A DNA stretch of 64,000 bases from JAPPLB01 sp965208945 (GTDB lineage: Bacteria > Acidobacteriota > Terriglobia > Bryobacterales > UBA6623): assembly GCA_965208945.1 (NCBI GenBank), contig OZ242366.1, positions 4,154,001 to 4,218,000 on the forward strand. Direction: 5' to 3'. The position numbers and the translations under genes were made by a program. The stretch's first letter is position 1. Each line of letters starts with the position of its first letter. Shown one piece after another: positions 23,466-32,002 of the stretch. The notes beneath the pieces are model-generated. The model had not been told where the DNA came from. It ran no database searches and saw only the letters and a program-made list of their open reading frames with translations.

Positions 23466-26400
23466 ATGTCGAAGAGAGCGGAGCGGATCGGTCACACAGC
23501 AAAGAAAAGGCCCATCAGAACCCTTCTGTCGCTGAGTATATCGGCGGGATTGGCCGGCTTTGCCGTCGTGTGTCCAAGCCGGTCGCTCGGGCAGGAGGCG
23601 AGGCCGAACCCCGCAACAATGCAAACGGGGACCGACGCAGGGGCCGCCCGTCCTGCGCCGCCCGAGACTGCTGAGGTCTCCCGAGCGCTGGACCCGGTCC
23701 TGTCCGACTATGAGGTGGTTCGCCTGGAACCGGGGGAGGTCCAACGAGAGGTTCGGATCAACAGGTTACTGCGGTTCCGTTACAAGGAGACTGTTTTCGA
23801 TTTCAAGCTGGAGCCGCACGACCTGCGCGCGCCCGATTACCAGGCGGTGGAAACAGGCCCCGGTGGGGTCCGGCGCGTGCTTCCCCGCGGACCGGTCACG
23901 ACCTACAAGGGGAGGCTTGCGGAACAAGAAGACATGCATGGTCGGTTCACGGTTACCACCAATGGAGTCGAAGGCGTCGTGTTTGCTCCAGGGGAACGGT
24001 ACTACGTGGAGCCGCTGCAGCAATATCTGGCGAGCGCGAAGCACGCTGAACTGGTGGTCTACCGGCATTCCGACATCAAGTTCGACCCGGACTGGAAGTG
24101 CGGCCTGTCGCTGCCGATGAGGTTGAAGCGGGGAGTTGAGCGGGTGGAGGCTCCGGTCGCAGCCAGCACGGCAACCAAGTACCAGGTGGAAGTTGCGACG
24201 GAAGCGGACTATGAGTACGTGCAGGCCCTGGGAGATTCCGGCAAAGCCAACGCTGAGATTCAGAGCATCCTGAACATGGTCGACGGGGTCTACCAGAGCG
24301 AGTTGCTGCTGGAGATTTCGGTTACCTTTCAGAACACCTGGACTACGGACAAGGACCCCTACTCTGGAACAGATCACGTTAGCTTTATAAGCCAGTTTAG
24401 GACCTATTGGAACAAAAATTTTGCATCGAGCAAGAACTATGACGTGGCCCACCTTTGGACCGGCAAGAACCTTGATGGCAACGTGTTTGGCACCGCCTGG
24501 GTAGGATTTGCCTGTAGAAGTCATGTCTACAGCTACGCCCTGTCGGAGCGTAAAACTTCCGTCCCACTCAAGTATGTTCTCCCCGCCCATGAAATCGCTC
24601 ACACCTTCGGGGCCAATCATCCTGATGAGGCAAGTCCCCCAGCCGCAGGGTGTACCAACACCTCCATGACGTCCAATGTGTCAGGCTCAAAATTGACATT
24701 CTGTGAGCACTCTCGTGATGAAGTCGCATCTCACGTCTCGAGCCACAACGGTTGCCTGACAACTCGATCCATCACCCTTCAGCCCCCCAGCAGTTTGACA
24801 GGATCGGGGCTTTCTTCCTCTCAGGTCAATCTGAGCTGGCAGGACAACAGCAGCAACGAGACGGGGTTCAAGGTGCATCGCCGTCTGGGGAACTCGGCCA
24901 ATTGGAGCGAAGCCGGATCTACTGCCGCCGACGCCACCACCTTTTCGGATAGCGGGTTATCTGCAGGGACCACCTACCGCTACCGCGTGCGGGCTTTCAA
25001 CGACACGGAATCCTCCGCCTTCTCCAACGAAGCCAAGGCGTCGACCCAGAAAAATCCAACACCACCTCCTCCTCCCCCGCCACCTCCTCCCCCGCCCCCG
25101 CCGCCCCCGCCTCCTCCGCCCCCGCCCCCGCCAGGCGGTGGGGGCTTTGGCGGAGGGGGCTTTGGCGGCGGGGGTGGCGCCCCCCGCACTTCGGCCCCCT
25201 CCTCGCCCCGCAACCTGATGGCGGAAGCCGGTGACGGCGAGGTCGTGCTGACGTGGGACGCTCCGGAGGAGGACGGCGGCTCAGCGATCACCGATTATGA
25301 GTACCGTAACGTCGGGAGGGACCCCTGGACATCCACCGGTTCCACCGATACCACCTATACCGTTAGCGGCCTCGACAACGGTGTCACCTATGCCTTCGAA
25401 GTGCGGGCGGTGAACCGCAACGGCAAGAGCTTTCCCTCCAAACGCGTCGAGGCGACGCCGGAAGCGCCGCAAGTGTTCACCCTGGGCTTCCCGCATTTCG
25501 CCAACGGCGGCGGCATCACCTCCGAGGTCGTGCTCCTCAATGTCGGAACCACCCCGGTCCTGCCCGTGCTGTACTTCTCCGATCGGCAAGGCCAGCCGCT
25601 TGCCGCCGGGTCGGTCGTGGACGTGACGGACGATCTGGAGGTCCAACAGGATGACGGCGGGCTGAGCGTTCAGACGGCGATCGAGCCGCTGGGAGAACTC
25701 ACCGTAACGACTCACGGCCTCGGCGCGGAGGTGAGCGGCTCGGTGCAGGTGGTGGCGGAGGGCGCCCCCCTCGGCGGGGTGCTGCGCTATGGCGTCCCGG
25801 GGGTCGGGGTGACCGGAGTGGGCGCCGGCGCGGCCGTCAGGGACGCACTGTTCCCGGCCAGCAGGAAGCAGGGAGGGATCCGCACGGCGGCGGCGCTGCA
25901 CAACCCGGGCGAGGCGGCGATCAAGGTGAGCTGCGAATTGATGAGCGGGGGCGCGGTGCTGGAGGAGGCGGCGATCTCTCTGGAGCCCAACGGACAGGCG
26001 TCGTGGTTCCTCGAAGACGAGTTCACGATGAGCGACACGACGGACTTCACCGGGACGGTGCGCTGCACGGCGCCGCGGGAGGGGAGGTACACGGGATTGG
26101 CGGTCGAGGTGGATGCGGCCAACCGCATCTTCACCACGCTGCCGGTGGTTCCGGTCGAGCGGCGGGCCGGCGAAGGCGGGCCGACGGTTCTGCACTTTGC
26201 GCATTTCGCCAATGGCGGCAACCCCGCAGGGGAGGGCATCCGCTCCGAGCTGGTGTTCGTGAATGTGCAGACCGAGGCGAGCCGCCCCGCCCCGACGCCC
26301 TTTCACAAGGACATCCCTGAGAGCCGCCCGGTGATCCATTTTTACGATCAGGAGGGCCGCATGATCGACCCGGCATCGGTGGTGGATCTGACGGACGACC

Positions 26401-26951
26401 TGGAGGTCACCGGCGACAATGGCCTGACGGTCAAGACGGAGATGGCGCCGCTGGGAGAACTCACGATAGCGACCCACGGGCGCGGGGAAGAGGTGAGCGG
26501 CTCGGTGAAAGTGGTGTCCGAGGGAGCGATCGGGGGAGTGCTGCGCTACAGCGTGCCGGGAGTGGGAGTGACCGGGGTGGGAGCGGGACTGCCGGTGGCG
26601 GACGCTCTGTTCCCGGCGCGGCGGAAGGAAGGAGGCATCCGCACGGCGGCGGCGATGCGCAACCTGGGCGGGGAAGCGATGGATCTGACGTGCCGCTTGA
26701 TGAGCGTCGGCGCGGTATTGGAGGAGACGACGATTTCTCTGGAGCCTGACGGGCAGACATCGTGGTTCATCGAAGACGAGTTCACCAGGACGGACACGAC
26801 GGACTTCGCGGGGACGGTGCGCTGCACGGCGACGGGGGAGGCAGCGGAGGGAAAAAGGTTCACGGGCTTGGCGGTCGAGGTGGACGCCGCCAACCGCATC
26901 TTCACCACGCTGCCGGTCGTGCCCCTCGAAGAGAGGATGCCTCGGGAATAG
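23466..26951 (+). CDS. Secreted metzincin metalloprotease with FN3, polyproline and FPHFANGGG modules
   Basis: 1161 residues. A signal peptide (about 1-42) is followed by a prodomain-like region (about 75-235). The reprolysin/M12B-like protease domain (about 240-430) has HEIAHTFGANHPD at 375-387, the full HExxHxxGxxHxD zinc signature, and Met401 in TNTSMTSN as the probable Met-turn. Then FN3 (about 440-525), a run of ~25 prolines encoded by a CCN microsatellite, a GGGGFGGGG linker (about 556-575), a second FN3 (about 576-665) and two ~230-residue modules nearly identical to those of the upstream paralogue. It is probably an extracellular protease held to a surface or substrate by its C-terminal modules. 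ATG 23466 fits the paralogous leader. Confidence 0.85.
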   Translation: MSKRAERIGHTAKKRPIRTLLSLSISAGLAGFAVVCPSRSLGQEARPNPATMQTGTDAGAARPAPPETAEVSRALDPVLSDYEVVRLEPGEVQREVRINRLLRFRYKETVFDFKLEPHDLRAPDYQAVETGPGGVRRVLPRGPVTTYKGRLAEQEDMHGRFTVTTNGVEGVVFAPGERYYVEPLQQYLASAKHAELVVYRHSDIKFDPDWKCGLSLPMRLKRGVERVEAPVAASTATKYQVEVATEADYEYVQALGDSGKANAEIQSILNMVDGVYQSELLLEISVTFQNTWTTDKDPYSGTDHVSFISQFRTYWNKNFASSKNYDVAHLWTGKNLDGNVFGTAWVGFACRSHVYSYALSERKTSVPLKYVLPAHEIAHTFGANHPDEASPPAAGCTNTSMTSNVSGSKLTFCEHSRDEVASHVSSHNGCLTTRSITLQPPSSLTGSGLSSSQVNLSWQDNSSNETGFKVHRRLGNSANWSEAGSTAADATTFSDSGLSAGTTYRYRVRAFNDTESSAFSNEAKASTQKNPTPPPPPPPPPPPPPPPPPPPPPPPPGGGGFGGGGFGGGGGAPRTSAPSSPRNLMAEAGDGEVVLTWDAPEEDGGSAITDYEYRNVGRDPWTSTGSTDTTYTVSGLDNGVTYAFEVRAVNRNGKSFPSKRVEATPEAPQVFTLGFPHFANGGGITSEVVLLNVGTTPVLPVLYFSDRQGQPLAAGSVVDVTDDLEVQQDDGGLSVQTAIEPLGELTVTTHGLGAEVSGSVQVVAEGAPLGGVLRYGVPGVGVTGVGAGAAVRDALFPASRKQGGIRTAAALHNPGEAAIKVSCELMSGGAVLEEAAISLEPNGQASWFLEDEFTMSDTTDFTGTVRCTAPREGRYTGLAVEVDAANRIFTTLPVVPVERRAGEGGPTVLHFAHFANGGNPAGEGIRSELVFVNVQTEASRPAPTPFHKDIPESRPVIHFYDQEGRMIDPASVVDLTDDLEVTGDNGLTVKTEMAPLGELTIATHGRGEEVSGSVKVVSEGAIGGVLRYSVPGVGVTGVGAGLPVADALFPARRKEGGIRTAAAMRNLGGEAMDLTCRLMSVGAVLEETTISLEPDGQTSWFIEDEFTRTDTTDFAGTVRCTATGEAAEGKRFTGLAVEVDAANRIFTTLPVVPLEERMPRE

Positions 26952-27158
26952 CCGGCCTGCCGCTCCCACCGGAGGGACACGATCGACACGGCGGTGATGG
27001 ACCCTTGTACGCCCTGCCGATGTTCTCTTCCGGAGTCGCGGAGCAATGGGAGATCTTCCCCTGCTGTACGGGCCTGCATTACTCACCAAGTGGCGAGGCG
27101 AAGTCCGTGTCGGTCACGAATCACGAGACACGGCTTTGTCGAAACACGGCCTTTTGGT

Positions 27159-27182
27159 ACTGAAGCCCTTCAGTCTTTTTTT
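27159..27182 (+). terminator. Rho-independent terminator
   Basis: ACTGAA-GCCC-TTCAGT followed by C and seven Ts. The same unit, with preceding GGT, recurs at 57754-57777, so the terminator itself is part of a dispersed repeat. Confidence 0.65.
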
Positions 27183-27276
27183 GCTGCCCCGGCCTGCTTA
27201 GCATGAGGACAGCGAGGGGAAATCCTGGCCCGCCTTTCTCACTGAGTGGCGGGGCGAAGTAAGTACGGCTCGGGAA

Positions 27277-27337
27277 ACACGAAACACGTCACTTATGCTT
27301 TTCACGAATCACGAAGCACGAAACACGAATCACGGCC
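27277..27337 (+). repeat. 7-bp CACGARN tandem array
   Basis: Units CACGAAA, CACGTCA, then after a gap CACGAAT, CACGAAG, CACGAAA, CACGAAT and CACGGCCTTTTATCGG. It is preceded by the degraded element end CCTTTCTCACTGAGTGGCGG at 27232. Confidence 0.75.
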
Positions 27338-27430
27338 TTTTATCGGTTTGCCATGGGTGCGAAAGAGTGGCGCCGCCGGAAACCGTCGCCGTTCCGTCGC
27401 GCCCGCCGGCAAGTCATGGCTTACCTGCCC

Positions 27431-27460
27431 GCCATTTCCCGCTATTTCCCACCATTTCCC
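27431..27460 (+). repeat. 10-bp tandem repeat (three units)
   Basis: GCCATTTCCC, GCTATTTCCC, ACCATTTCCC. The same 10-bp unit forms a five-unit array at 57971-58020. Confidence 0.75.
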
Positions 27461-27825
27461 GGCAAGAAATATTGCCCCTGAGCCAGCGTCAGCGCATCGT
27501 CAGCCGTTCTCGGTCGGCCTCGCGTCGAGCGCCGCTAGCGGGAAAATCCCGTAAAAATGCACAAAATCCCGCTTGCCACACGAAAATGCGCGAAGCGCAG
27601 CGTTCGCCGCGGCTCCCGTCGCCCTCCCGGCCGCTTCCGCTGCGGCTGCCGCGAAATGAGCCCGTGCTCAGTAAGAGGAACGTCCTGTTTTATGTTGATC
27701 ATGTTCTCTGCGGGATCGCGGAAACCGTGCGGCGATTTAATGGATTTGGGCTCGTCGCTCTCTTCCCGACGAAGTTACCAAGGACTGTCCTGCCGGAGCT
27801 TGCAGCCTTCCCGGAGCCGGATCGA

Positions 27826-28983
27826 CTACTGAGGTCCGGCCTCCAGGTAGTCGCGGTTCAGGCGCGTGAAGGTGACGAACTGGTAGTTCTCGCTGACGCC
27901 GCGCTCCCAGATGACTCCAACGGTCTTGTCGTCAAGGATAGAGATGTCGGAGTATGCGGCGAGACCGCCGTAGATGGTCTTTTCGTTGCGGAACGTCTGG
28001 GCTTCGTCGTAGCTGACGCGGATGACAAGGTGTTTGCGCCCGGGGCCTTTCGGGGCGGTCCACAAGATACGGTCGCGGTCATCGCCGGCGGATTTGCTCG
28101 TGAAGCGTTCGATCGAAGTGGCTACTGGGGTGACGGTTTGTCCGGGCGCCGGGTCGGTCCATGTCTCGCCGCCGTCCTTGCTCAACATCAGCCAGCGGTG
28201 ATCGCCTGCGCCCTGCCGGGCATCCATCATGATGACGCCGTCGGCAAGCTCGACGAACTGGTTCTCGTTCGTTTGGGCTTTGACCAGTTGTCCCCGCTGC
28301 CAGGTCGTCCCGTGATCGTCGCTGTAAAGGGCATAGGCTCGCATCAAGCTGGTTTCGCCCTCGAAGCCTCCGATGGAGATCGTGAGGTAGTAGTAGTCGG
28401 GCCGCCGTGCCGACGGTACGATCAAGCGGCCGTTCGAGGTCTGGATAGCTCCTCCGGGGCCGATGAAGTTGGCGCCCCAGTTTTCGTAGTCCCGTGCGGC
28501 TCTCGTGAGGTCGATGGCGTCCGACCAGGTCTTGCCGTTGTCGGAGCTGTGCCGCGCCCAGGTTTGATTGTGATCCGTGCCGGGAAGGGAATTACGAGTG
28601 CCTCGTGCGGGCTCCCAACGGTTGTAAATGAGCCAGGCCTTGCCGCTGTCTCGATCGGTGACAGGGGTCGGGTTCGATGCGCCCCAGCCTGTGCCGGGGT
28701 CGTCGAGAACGATTGCCTCCGACCAGGTGCGGCCCCGGTCGGAGCTGAGTTTGTAGACGAGGTCGATATCGCCGCCGCCGGGGTCATGGCGGTTCTCTTT
28801 GCGGCCCTCTACGAATGCAAGAAGAGTGCCGTCGGCAGCCGTGACGATGGTCGGAATGCGGAAGGTGTGATAGCCCTCGGTACCGGCAGTGAATACATCG
28901 GTCTGCTCGAAAAGCGGAGCCGCCGCGAGGTGTGTGATCACGATGAGCGAGAAGGCAAGAAGGCGGGCTGCGTGGGCGGTCAC
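27826..28983 (-). CDS. Exo-alpha-sialidase (GH33-type neuraminidase), secreted
   Basis: About 385 residues from GTG 28983, chosen because GGAGAG lies 5-6 bases upstream; GTG 28998 would add five residues. A signal peptide (AARLLAFSLIVITHLAAA) is followed by the sialidase FRIP motif (HTFRIPTIVT) with the first catalytic-site Arg, and four Asp boxes: SSDRGRTWSE, SSDNGKTWSD, SDDHGTTWQR, SKDGGETWTD. The six-bladed propeller ends VGVIWERGVSENYQFVTF. It would release terminal sialic acids (or related sugars) from glycans outside the cytosol. It follows the HAD gene on the same strand with only the stop in between. No sialic acid catabolic genes are nearby. Confidence 0.88.
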   Translation of the reverse strand: MTAHAARLLAFSLIVITHLAAAPLFEQTDVFTAGTEGYHTFRIPTIVTAADGTLLAFVEGRKENRHDPGGGDIDLVYKLSSDRGRTWSEAIVLDDPGTGWGASNPTPVTDRDSGKAWLIYNRWEPARGTRNSLPGTDHNQTWARHSSDNGKTWSDAIDLTRAARDYENWGANFIGPGGAIQTSNGRLIVPSARRPDYYYLTISIGGFEGETSLMRAYALYSDDHGTTWQRGQLVKAQTNENQFVELADGVIMMDARQGAGDHRWLMLSKDGGETWTDPAPGQTVTPVATSIERFTSKSAGDDRDRILWTAPKGPGRKHLVIRVSYDEAQTFRNEKTIYGGLAAYSDISILDDKTVGVIWERGVSENYQFVTFTRLNRDYLEAGPQ

Positions 28984-28998
28984 GATTTCTCTCCGCAC

Positions 28999-29712
28999 CT
29001 ACTTTCGGATATCGGAGAGGTGTTCGGCAAGCTCGATGAAGTCGGATACGACGAGATCGGGCTGAAGTGTTGATGACTCGTAGGGGAGGTCATAGCGATT
29101 GACGAAGGCGCCGCGATAGCCGCAGGCGCGTGCGCCTAGGATATCGAACGAGTGTGCTGCAACCATCATGATCTGCGGCGGTTCGCAGCCAAGGTGTTGG
29201 GAGGTGTAACGGTAGACGGAGGGATGAGGCTTGAAGCGTCCGACTTGGTCGACCGAGATCACGCTGTCGAAAGAGGCTCTGATGTTGTTCTCGACCAAGT
29301 GCTCCACAAGCCAGGTATTGCCGTTCGAGAGAGCGACCAGGCGATAGTGCTCGGCCAGGCGCTTCAGCCCAGTGACGGCGTCTTCGTAGGGACGTAATTC
29401 CTCGAATACGCGCATGAAGCGCTCGACTTCGGCCTGTTGGAAGCCGATACCGTGCTTGCGAAGACAGTAGGCCAGGGCTCGGCCCGCGGAATCGAGATAG
29501 CCCCGGTGGCCAAGCATGAGGATCGTGTCCTGGTGCTGCTCCAGTCGCTGTCGTAAGCGCCATTCGGTCCAGAATCTGTCCCCCTTGACCGTGGCCCCCA
29601 GGTCGGTGAGGAAGGTGTCGAGCGGGGGGCGGATGCTGCTGGCAAGATCCAGAACGGTTCCGAAGATGTCGAAGGTGAGGGTGTGAACGCGGGAGAGGTT
29701 GTTGTAGGGCAT
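28999..29712 (-). CDS. Haloacid dehalogenase, type II (HAD superfamily hydrolase)
   Basis: A 237-residue cytosolic HAD hydrolase. Motif I is TFDIFGTVLDL with the nucleophilic Asp; motif II is VALSNGNTW; motif III/IV is FKPHPSVYRYTSQHLG with MMVAAHSFDILGARACGYRGAFVNR. The cap helix region fits L-2-haloacid dehalogenases, which hydrolyse 2-haloalkanoates through an Asp ester, though many family members are general phosphatases. The start at ATG 29712 follows TTTGGAAA. It is co-directional with the sialidase, its stop being directly followed by the first possible GTG of that gene. The functional link to the sialidase is unclear. Confidence 0.85.
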   Translation of the reverse strand: MPYNNLSRVHTLTFDIFGTVLDLASSIRPPLDTFLTDLGATVKGDRFWTEWRLRQRLEQHQDTILMLGHRGYLDSAGRALAYCLRKHGIGFQQAEVERFMRVFEELRPYEDAVTGLKRLAEHYRLVALSNGNTWLVEHLVENNIRASFDSVISVDQVGRFKPHPSVYRYTSQHLGCEPPQIMMVAAHSFDILGARACGYRGAFVNRYDLPYESSTLQPDLVVSDFIELAEHLSDIRK

Positions 29713-30001
29713 GGGTTTCCAAATCGCGTTGACGGTCCTGACGGCTTATGAACTGTGATAGTACGGATCGCGGCAAGTTTGGCCCGAACCGCGATAGTTG
29801 ATCTTCGCATGCTAAAAGTAATCTAGGACTTCGTCTCTCGGTTAGCGGTTCTTCCGTCTAATGGGTTTTGTCAGGGACGACTCCGGGCAGTCTCATGCAG
29901 GGAACACCTCATGATCTGGAGCACAGTGACTGGTTTCGATCCGTGCTGGGCCACGGAACGCGGTTCAGGAGCGGACCTGTGAGAAGAAAGGACATGGACC
30001 G
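29713..30001. other. Divergent intergenic region
   Basis: Separates the minus-strand HAD gene from the plus-strand MoaD-like gene, so both promoters should lie here. I see no repeat element or strong promoter match; GAAAGGA at about 29986 is a possible ribosome-binding site. Confidence 0.4.
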
Positions 30002-30316
30002 TTGGCAAGTGCACAGAAGGCCGTAAGGGTGTCGATGCAGATTCCATCGGCGCTGTGCAACTATGCCGGATGCGGTTCGGAGATTGCAATCGAGGCTGCC
30101 ACCGTAGGGTTGGCTCTCGTCCAGCTCAAGCAAAGCAACGGTTCGCTGTATCGCTCGATCTGCGATGAGACGGGCGCCGTTCGCCGCCACGTGAACCTGT
30201 TTGTGAACAGCGCCAATATTCGTGATTTGGCGGCCTTTGATACCAGGCTTCAGCCGGGAGATGTCATTATCGTTCTGCCCGCTGTTTCAGGAGGTTCAAC
30301 TTGTCCGAACGCGTGA
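30002..30316 (+). CDS. MoaD/ThiS-like ubiquitin-fold protein
   Basis: 104 residues from TTG 30002 (an alternative GTG lies at 30029). The sequence fits the beta-grasp sulfur-carrier fold: an N-terminal strand VRVSMQIPSALCNYAG, a helix (ATVGLALVQLKQSNGSLY), HVNLFVNSANIRDL, and a final RLQPGDVIIVLPAVSGG. Sulfur carriers normally end in Gly-Gly, where the thiocarboxylate or isopeptide forms; here six residues (STCPNA) follow, so either processing is needed or the function differs. The codons for Gly-Gly (GGAGGT) are also the Shine-Dalgarno of the next gene, which starts within this ORF (overlap 30301-30316). The close coupling suggests joint action. Confidence 0.75.
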   Translation: MASAQKAVRVSMQIPSALCNYAGCGSEIAIEAATVGLALVQLKQSNGSLYRSICDETGAVRRHVNLFVNSANIRDLAAFDTRLQPGDVIIVLPAVSGGSTCPNA

Positions 30317-31392
30317 TTCTCTGTATTGGAACCAAGAAGGGGCTCTTCATGGCTGAGGCGGCAACGACGCGCGACAGCTTCTCATTGCGAGGACCCTTCG
30401 GATCAGGCGTGGCCGTCTACACGGCTTTGATCGATCTGCGGGATGAGCCGCTCATATATGCGTCGAGCTGCAATGCTTTCTTCGGAATGAAGATTCTACG
30501 CTCGACTGACATCGGCAAGAAGTTCAGTGAGACACAGTCGGCGCCGGCATTTCCTCAAGAGGACGGGCGCGCTCTTGCGAACATATGGGGGCTCGAGGCA
30601 GGGAACGACAGCACAGAACTATGGTGCGGCGTCGAGCCCGCTGCGCTCTTCCGAAGTTACGATGGTGGCGACTCGTGGGAGTTGGTCCCCGGCATCAGTA
30701 ACCACAAGCACGCCCGTCAGTGGGAGCCCGGAGGCGGCGGTCTCTGTTTGCATACGATCCTTTGCAACGGGAATCGGATGCATCTCGGTATCTCGACGGG
30801 AGGCCATTACCTGAGTGAGGATGGCGGTGAAACGTTTGCCGCGTCCAACCGAGGGATAGGGGCCGGATTCTTGCCCGACCCGTATCCCGAATTCGGCCAG
30901 TGCGTCCACAAGATCGCAAGCCATCCGGACGCTCCCGGGCGACTCTACATGCAGAACCACGGTGGCTGGCCCGAACGTTTTGGCATCGGTGTTTTGCGCA
31001 GCGACGACTATGGTCACACCTGGCGGTCGATCGCCGATGGGCTTCCCTCTGATTTCGGGTTGCCGATCGTCACGCATCCCCACGATCCGGATACGGTTTA
31101 CGTCATGCCCCTCGAAGCAGCCACGCGCACCTGTCCCGGCGGTGCCCCGGCGGTCTGGCGCAGTGAAAGTGGCGGGGGCTCGTGGCAGCGGCTCGGCAGG
31201 GGCCTTCCGAGAAGACAGAGTTACTTCACAGTTCTGCGGGATGCGCTGGCGTTTGACGAACTCGCTGCCCCTTCGTTGTATTTCGGAACGACGACCGGAC
31301 AACTCTGGATCGGGAGAGACGGCGGGGAGGAATGGAGTTGCCTGTTTGATTCTCTGCCACCGATCAATTGCGTCAAAGTCGCTGTTGTGTGA
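30301..31392 (+). CDS. BNR/sialidase-like beta-propeller protein
   Basis: 363 residues from TTG 30301, with GGAGG 6 bases upstream. Repeated Asp-box-like motifs mark a propeller: SYDGGDSWEL, SEDGGETFAA, SDDYGHTWRS, SESGGGSWQR, and GRDGGEEWSC near the end. The FRIP motif and catalytic Arg set of true sialidases are not seen and no signal peptide is present, so it is a cytosolic WD40/YVTN/BNR-like protein rather than a sialidase. From general knowledge, genes of this kind are often annotated beside small MoaD/ThiS-like genes in soil bacteria; the role is unknown. It overlaps the upstream gene by 16 bases. Confidence 0.8.
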   Translation: MSERVILCIGTKKGLFMAEAATTRDSFSLRGPFGSGVAVYTALIDLRDEPLIYASSCNAFFGMKILRSTDIGKKFSETQSAPAFPQEDGRALANIWGLEAGNDSTELWCGVEPAALFRSYDGGDSWELVPGISNHKHARQWEPGGGGLCLHTILCNGNRMHLGISTGGHYLSEDGGETFAASNRGIGAGFLPDPYPEFGQCVHKIASHPDAPGRLYMQNHGGWPERFGIGVLRSDDYGHTWRSIADGLPSDFGLPIVTHPHDPDTVYVMPLEAATRTCPGGAPAVWRSESGGGSWQRLGRGLPRRQSYFTVLRDALAFDELAAPSLYFGTTTGQLWIGRDGGEEWSCLFDSLPPINCVKVAVV

Positions 31393-31431
31393 GACCTGCT
31401 CGAACCGCGGTCACACACTCATTAGTGTGAA

Positions 31432-31608
31432 CCTGCATTTCTCACCACGTGGCGAGGCGAAGTGGGTGAGAGGGCCGTCAGGACGAGGCGCGCGCCGCTT
31501 GGCGCGCGCAGGCGTACTTGAACAGTACGTTGAGCACGGCAAGCAAGCGCAACGAAGTCCTGGCGGTCGTATCGCGTGCTTCGACCGTCGGGTGGTGAGA
31601 AATGCAGG
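31432..31608 (+). mobile_element. 177-bp element, full copy, TTAA-type site
   Basis: Perfect terminal repeats; right flank TTAA (31609-31612), left flank TGAA (31428-31431), one base off. The GC-rich hairpin is in the fully paired form. Confidence 0.9.
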
Positions 31609-31993
31609 TTAACTGCAATGCGGCGTGGCCTTCCCGGATATCCCTGGCGTTGTCGCCTGGGGAAGAGCATGGACGAAGTTCTCCAAGACTCGAAAAGCAT
31701 TTGAGCGTCTGTGCCATCGATGACAGCAAGGCCGTCGAAACAAACTTGGCTCGCAGATCGTCGAGTCAGTAGAGATTACGCGCTGACATACTCCATTCCC
31801 ATCCCGATGATTTCGCTTCTTGGGCCTCGGCTTGCGCGAGCAGATGTCGCTCGATGAGCGTGTGGACCTCTTCATCGATGGCGAGTCCGGACAACGGGAT
31901 GATGCACGCCACCGGTGCGGAATGGGTGGCGCGGCCTATCGTGAGGCAAGTCCGAGTAGGAAAAGGTGACTTCCGGCATCAGGGATATAATGG
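31609..31993. other. Intergenic region without a convincing gene
   Basis: Between the repeat and phoB. On the minus strand a short reading (IIPLSGLAIDEEVHTLIERHL ... then a stop near 31772) has coding-like composition but no start or family match, possibly a gene remnant. AAAAGGTGAC upstream of phoB is the only candidate translation signal. Confidence 0.35.
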
Positions 31994-32002
31994 GTGACTC
32001 GC

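Larger units (their letters stand above)
26952..27825 (+). other. Gene-free stretch of repeat remnants
   Basis: No credible gene. Contents: a degraded 177-bp left end at 27073-27110 (CCTGCATTACTCACCAAGTGG), 7-bp units, a terminator at 27159-27182, another degraded end at 27228-27260 with a long 7-bp array to about 27337, a 10-bp array at 27431-27460, and GC-rich sequence containing GCGGGAAAATCCCGT. The remainder up to the sialidase 3' end shows nothing I can name. Confidence 0.6.

Noticed and set aside
25281..27089. 602-residue minus-strand open frame opposite the metalloprotease gene
   Set aside because: Its composition (Arg/His/Gly-rich, no domain) is what GC-rich antisense of a long gene gives; the plus strand has clear domains.
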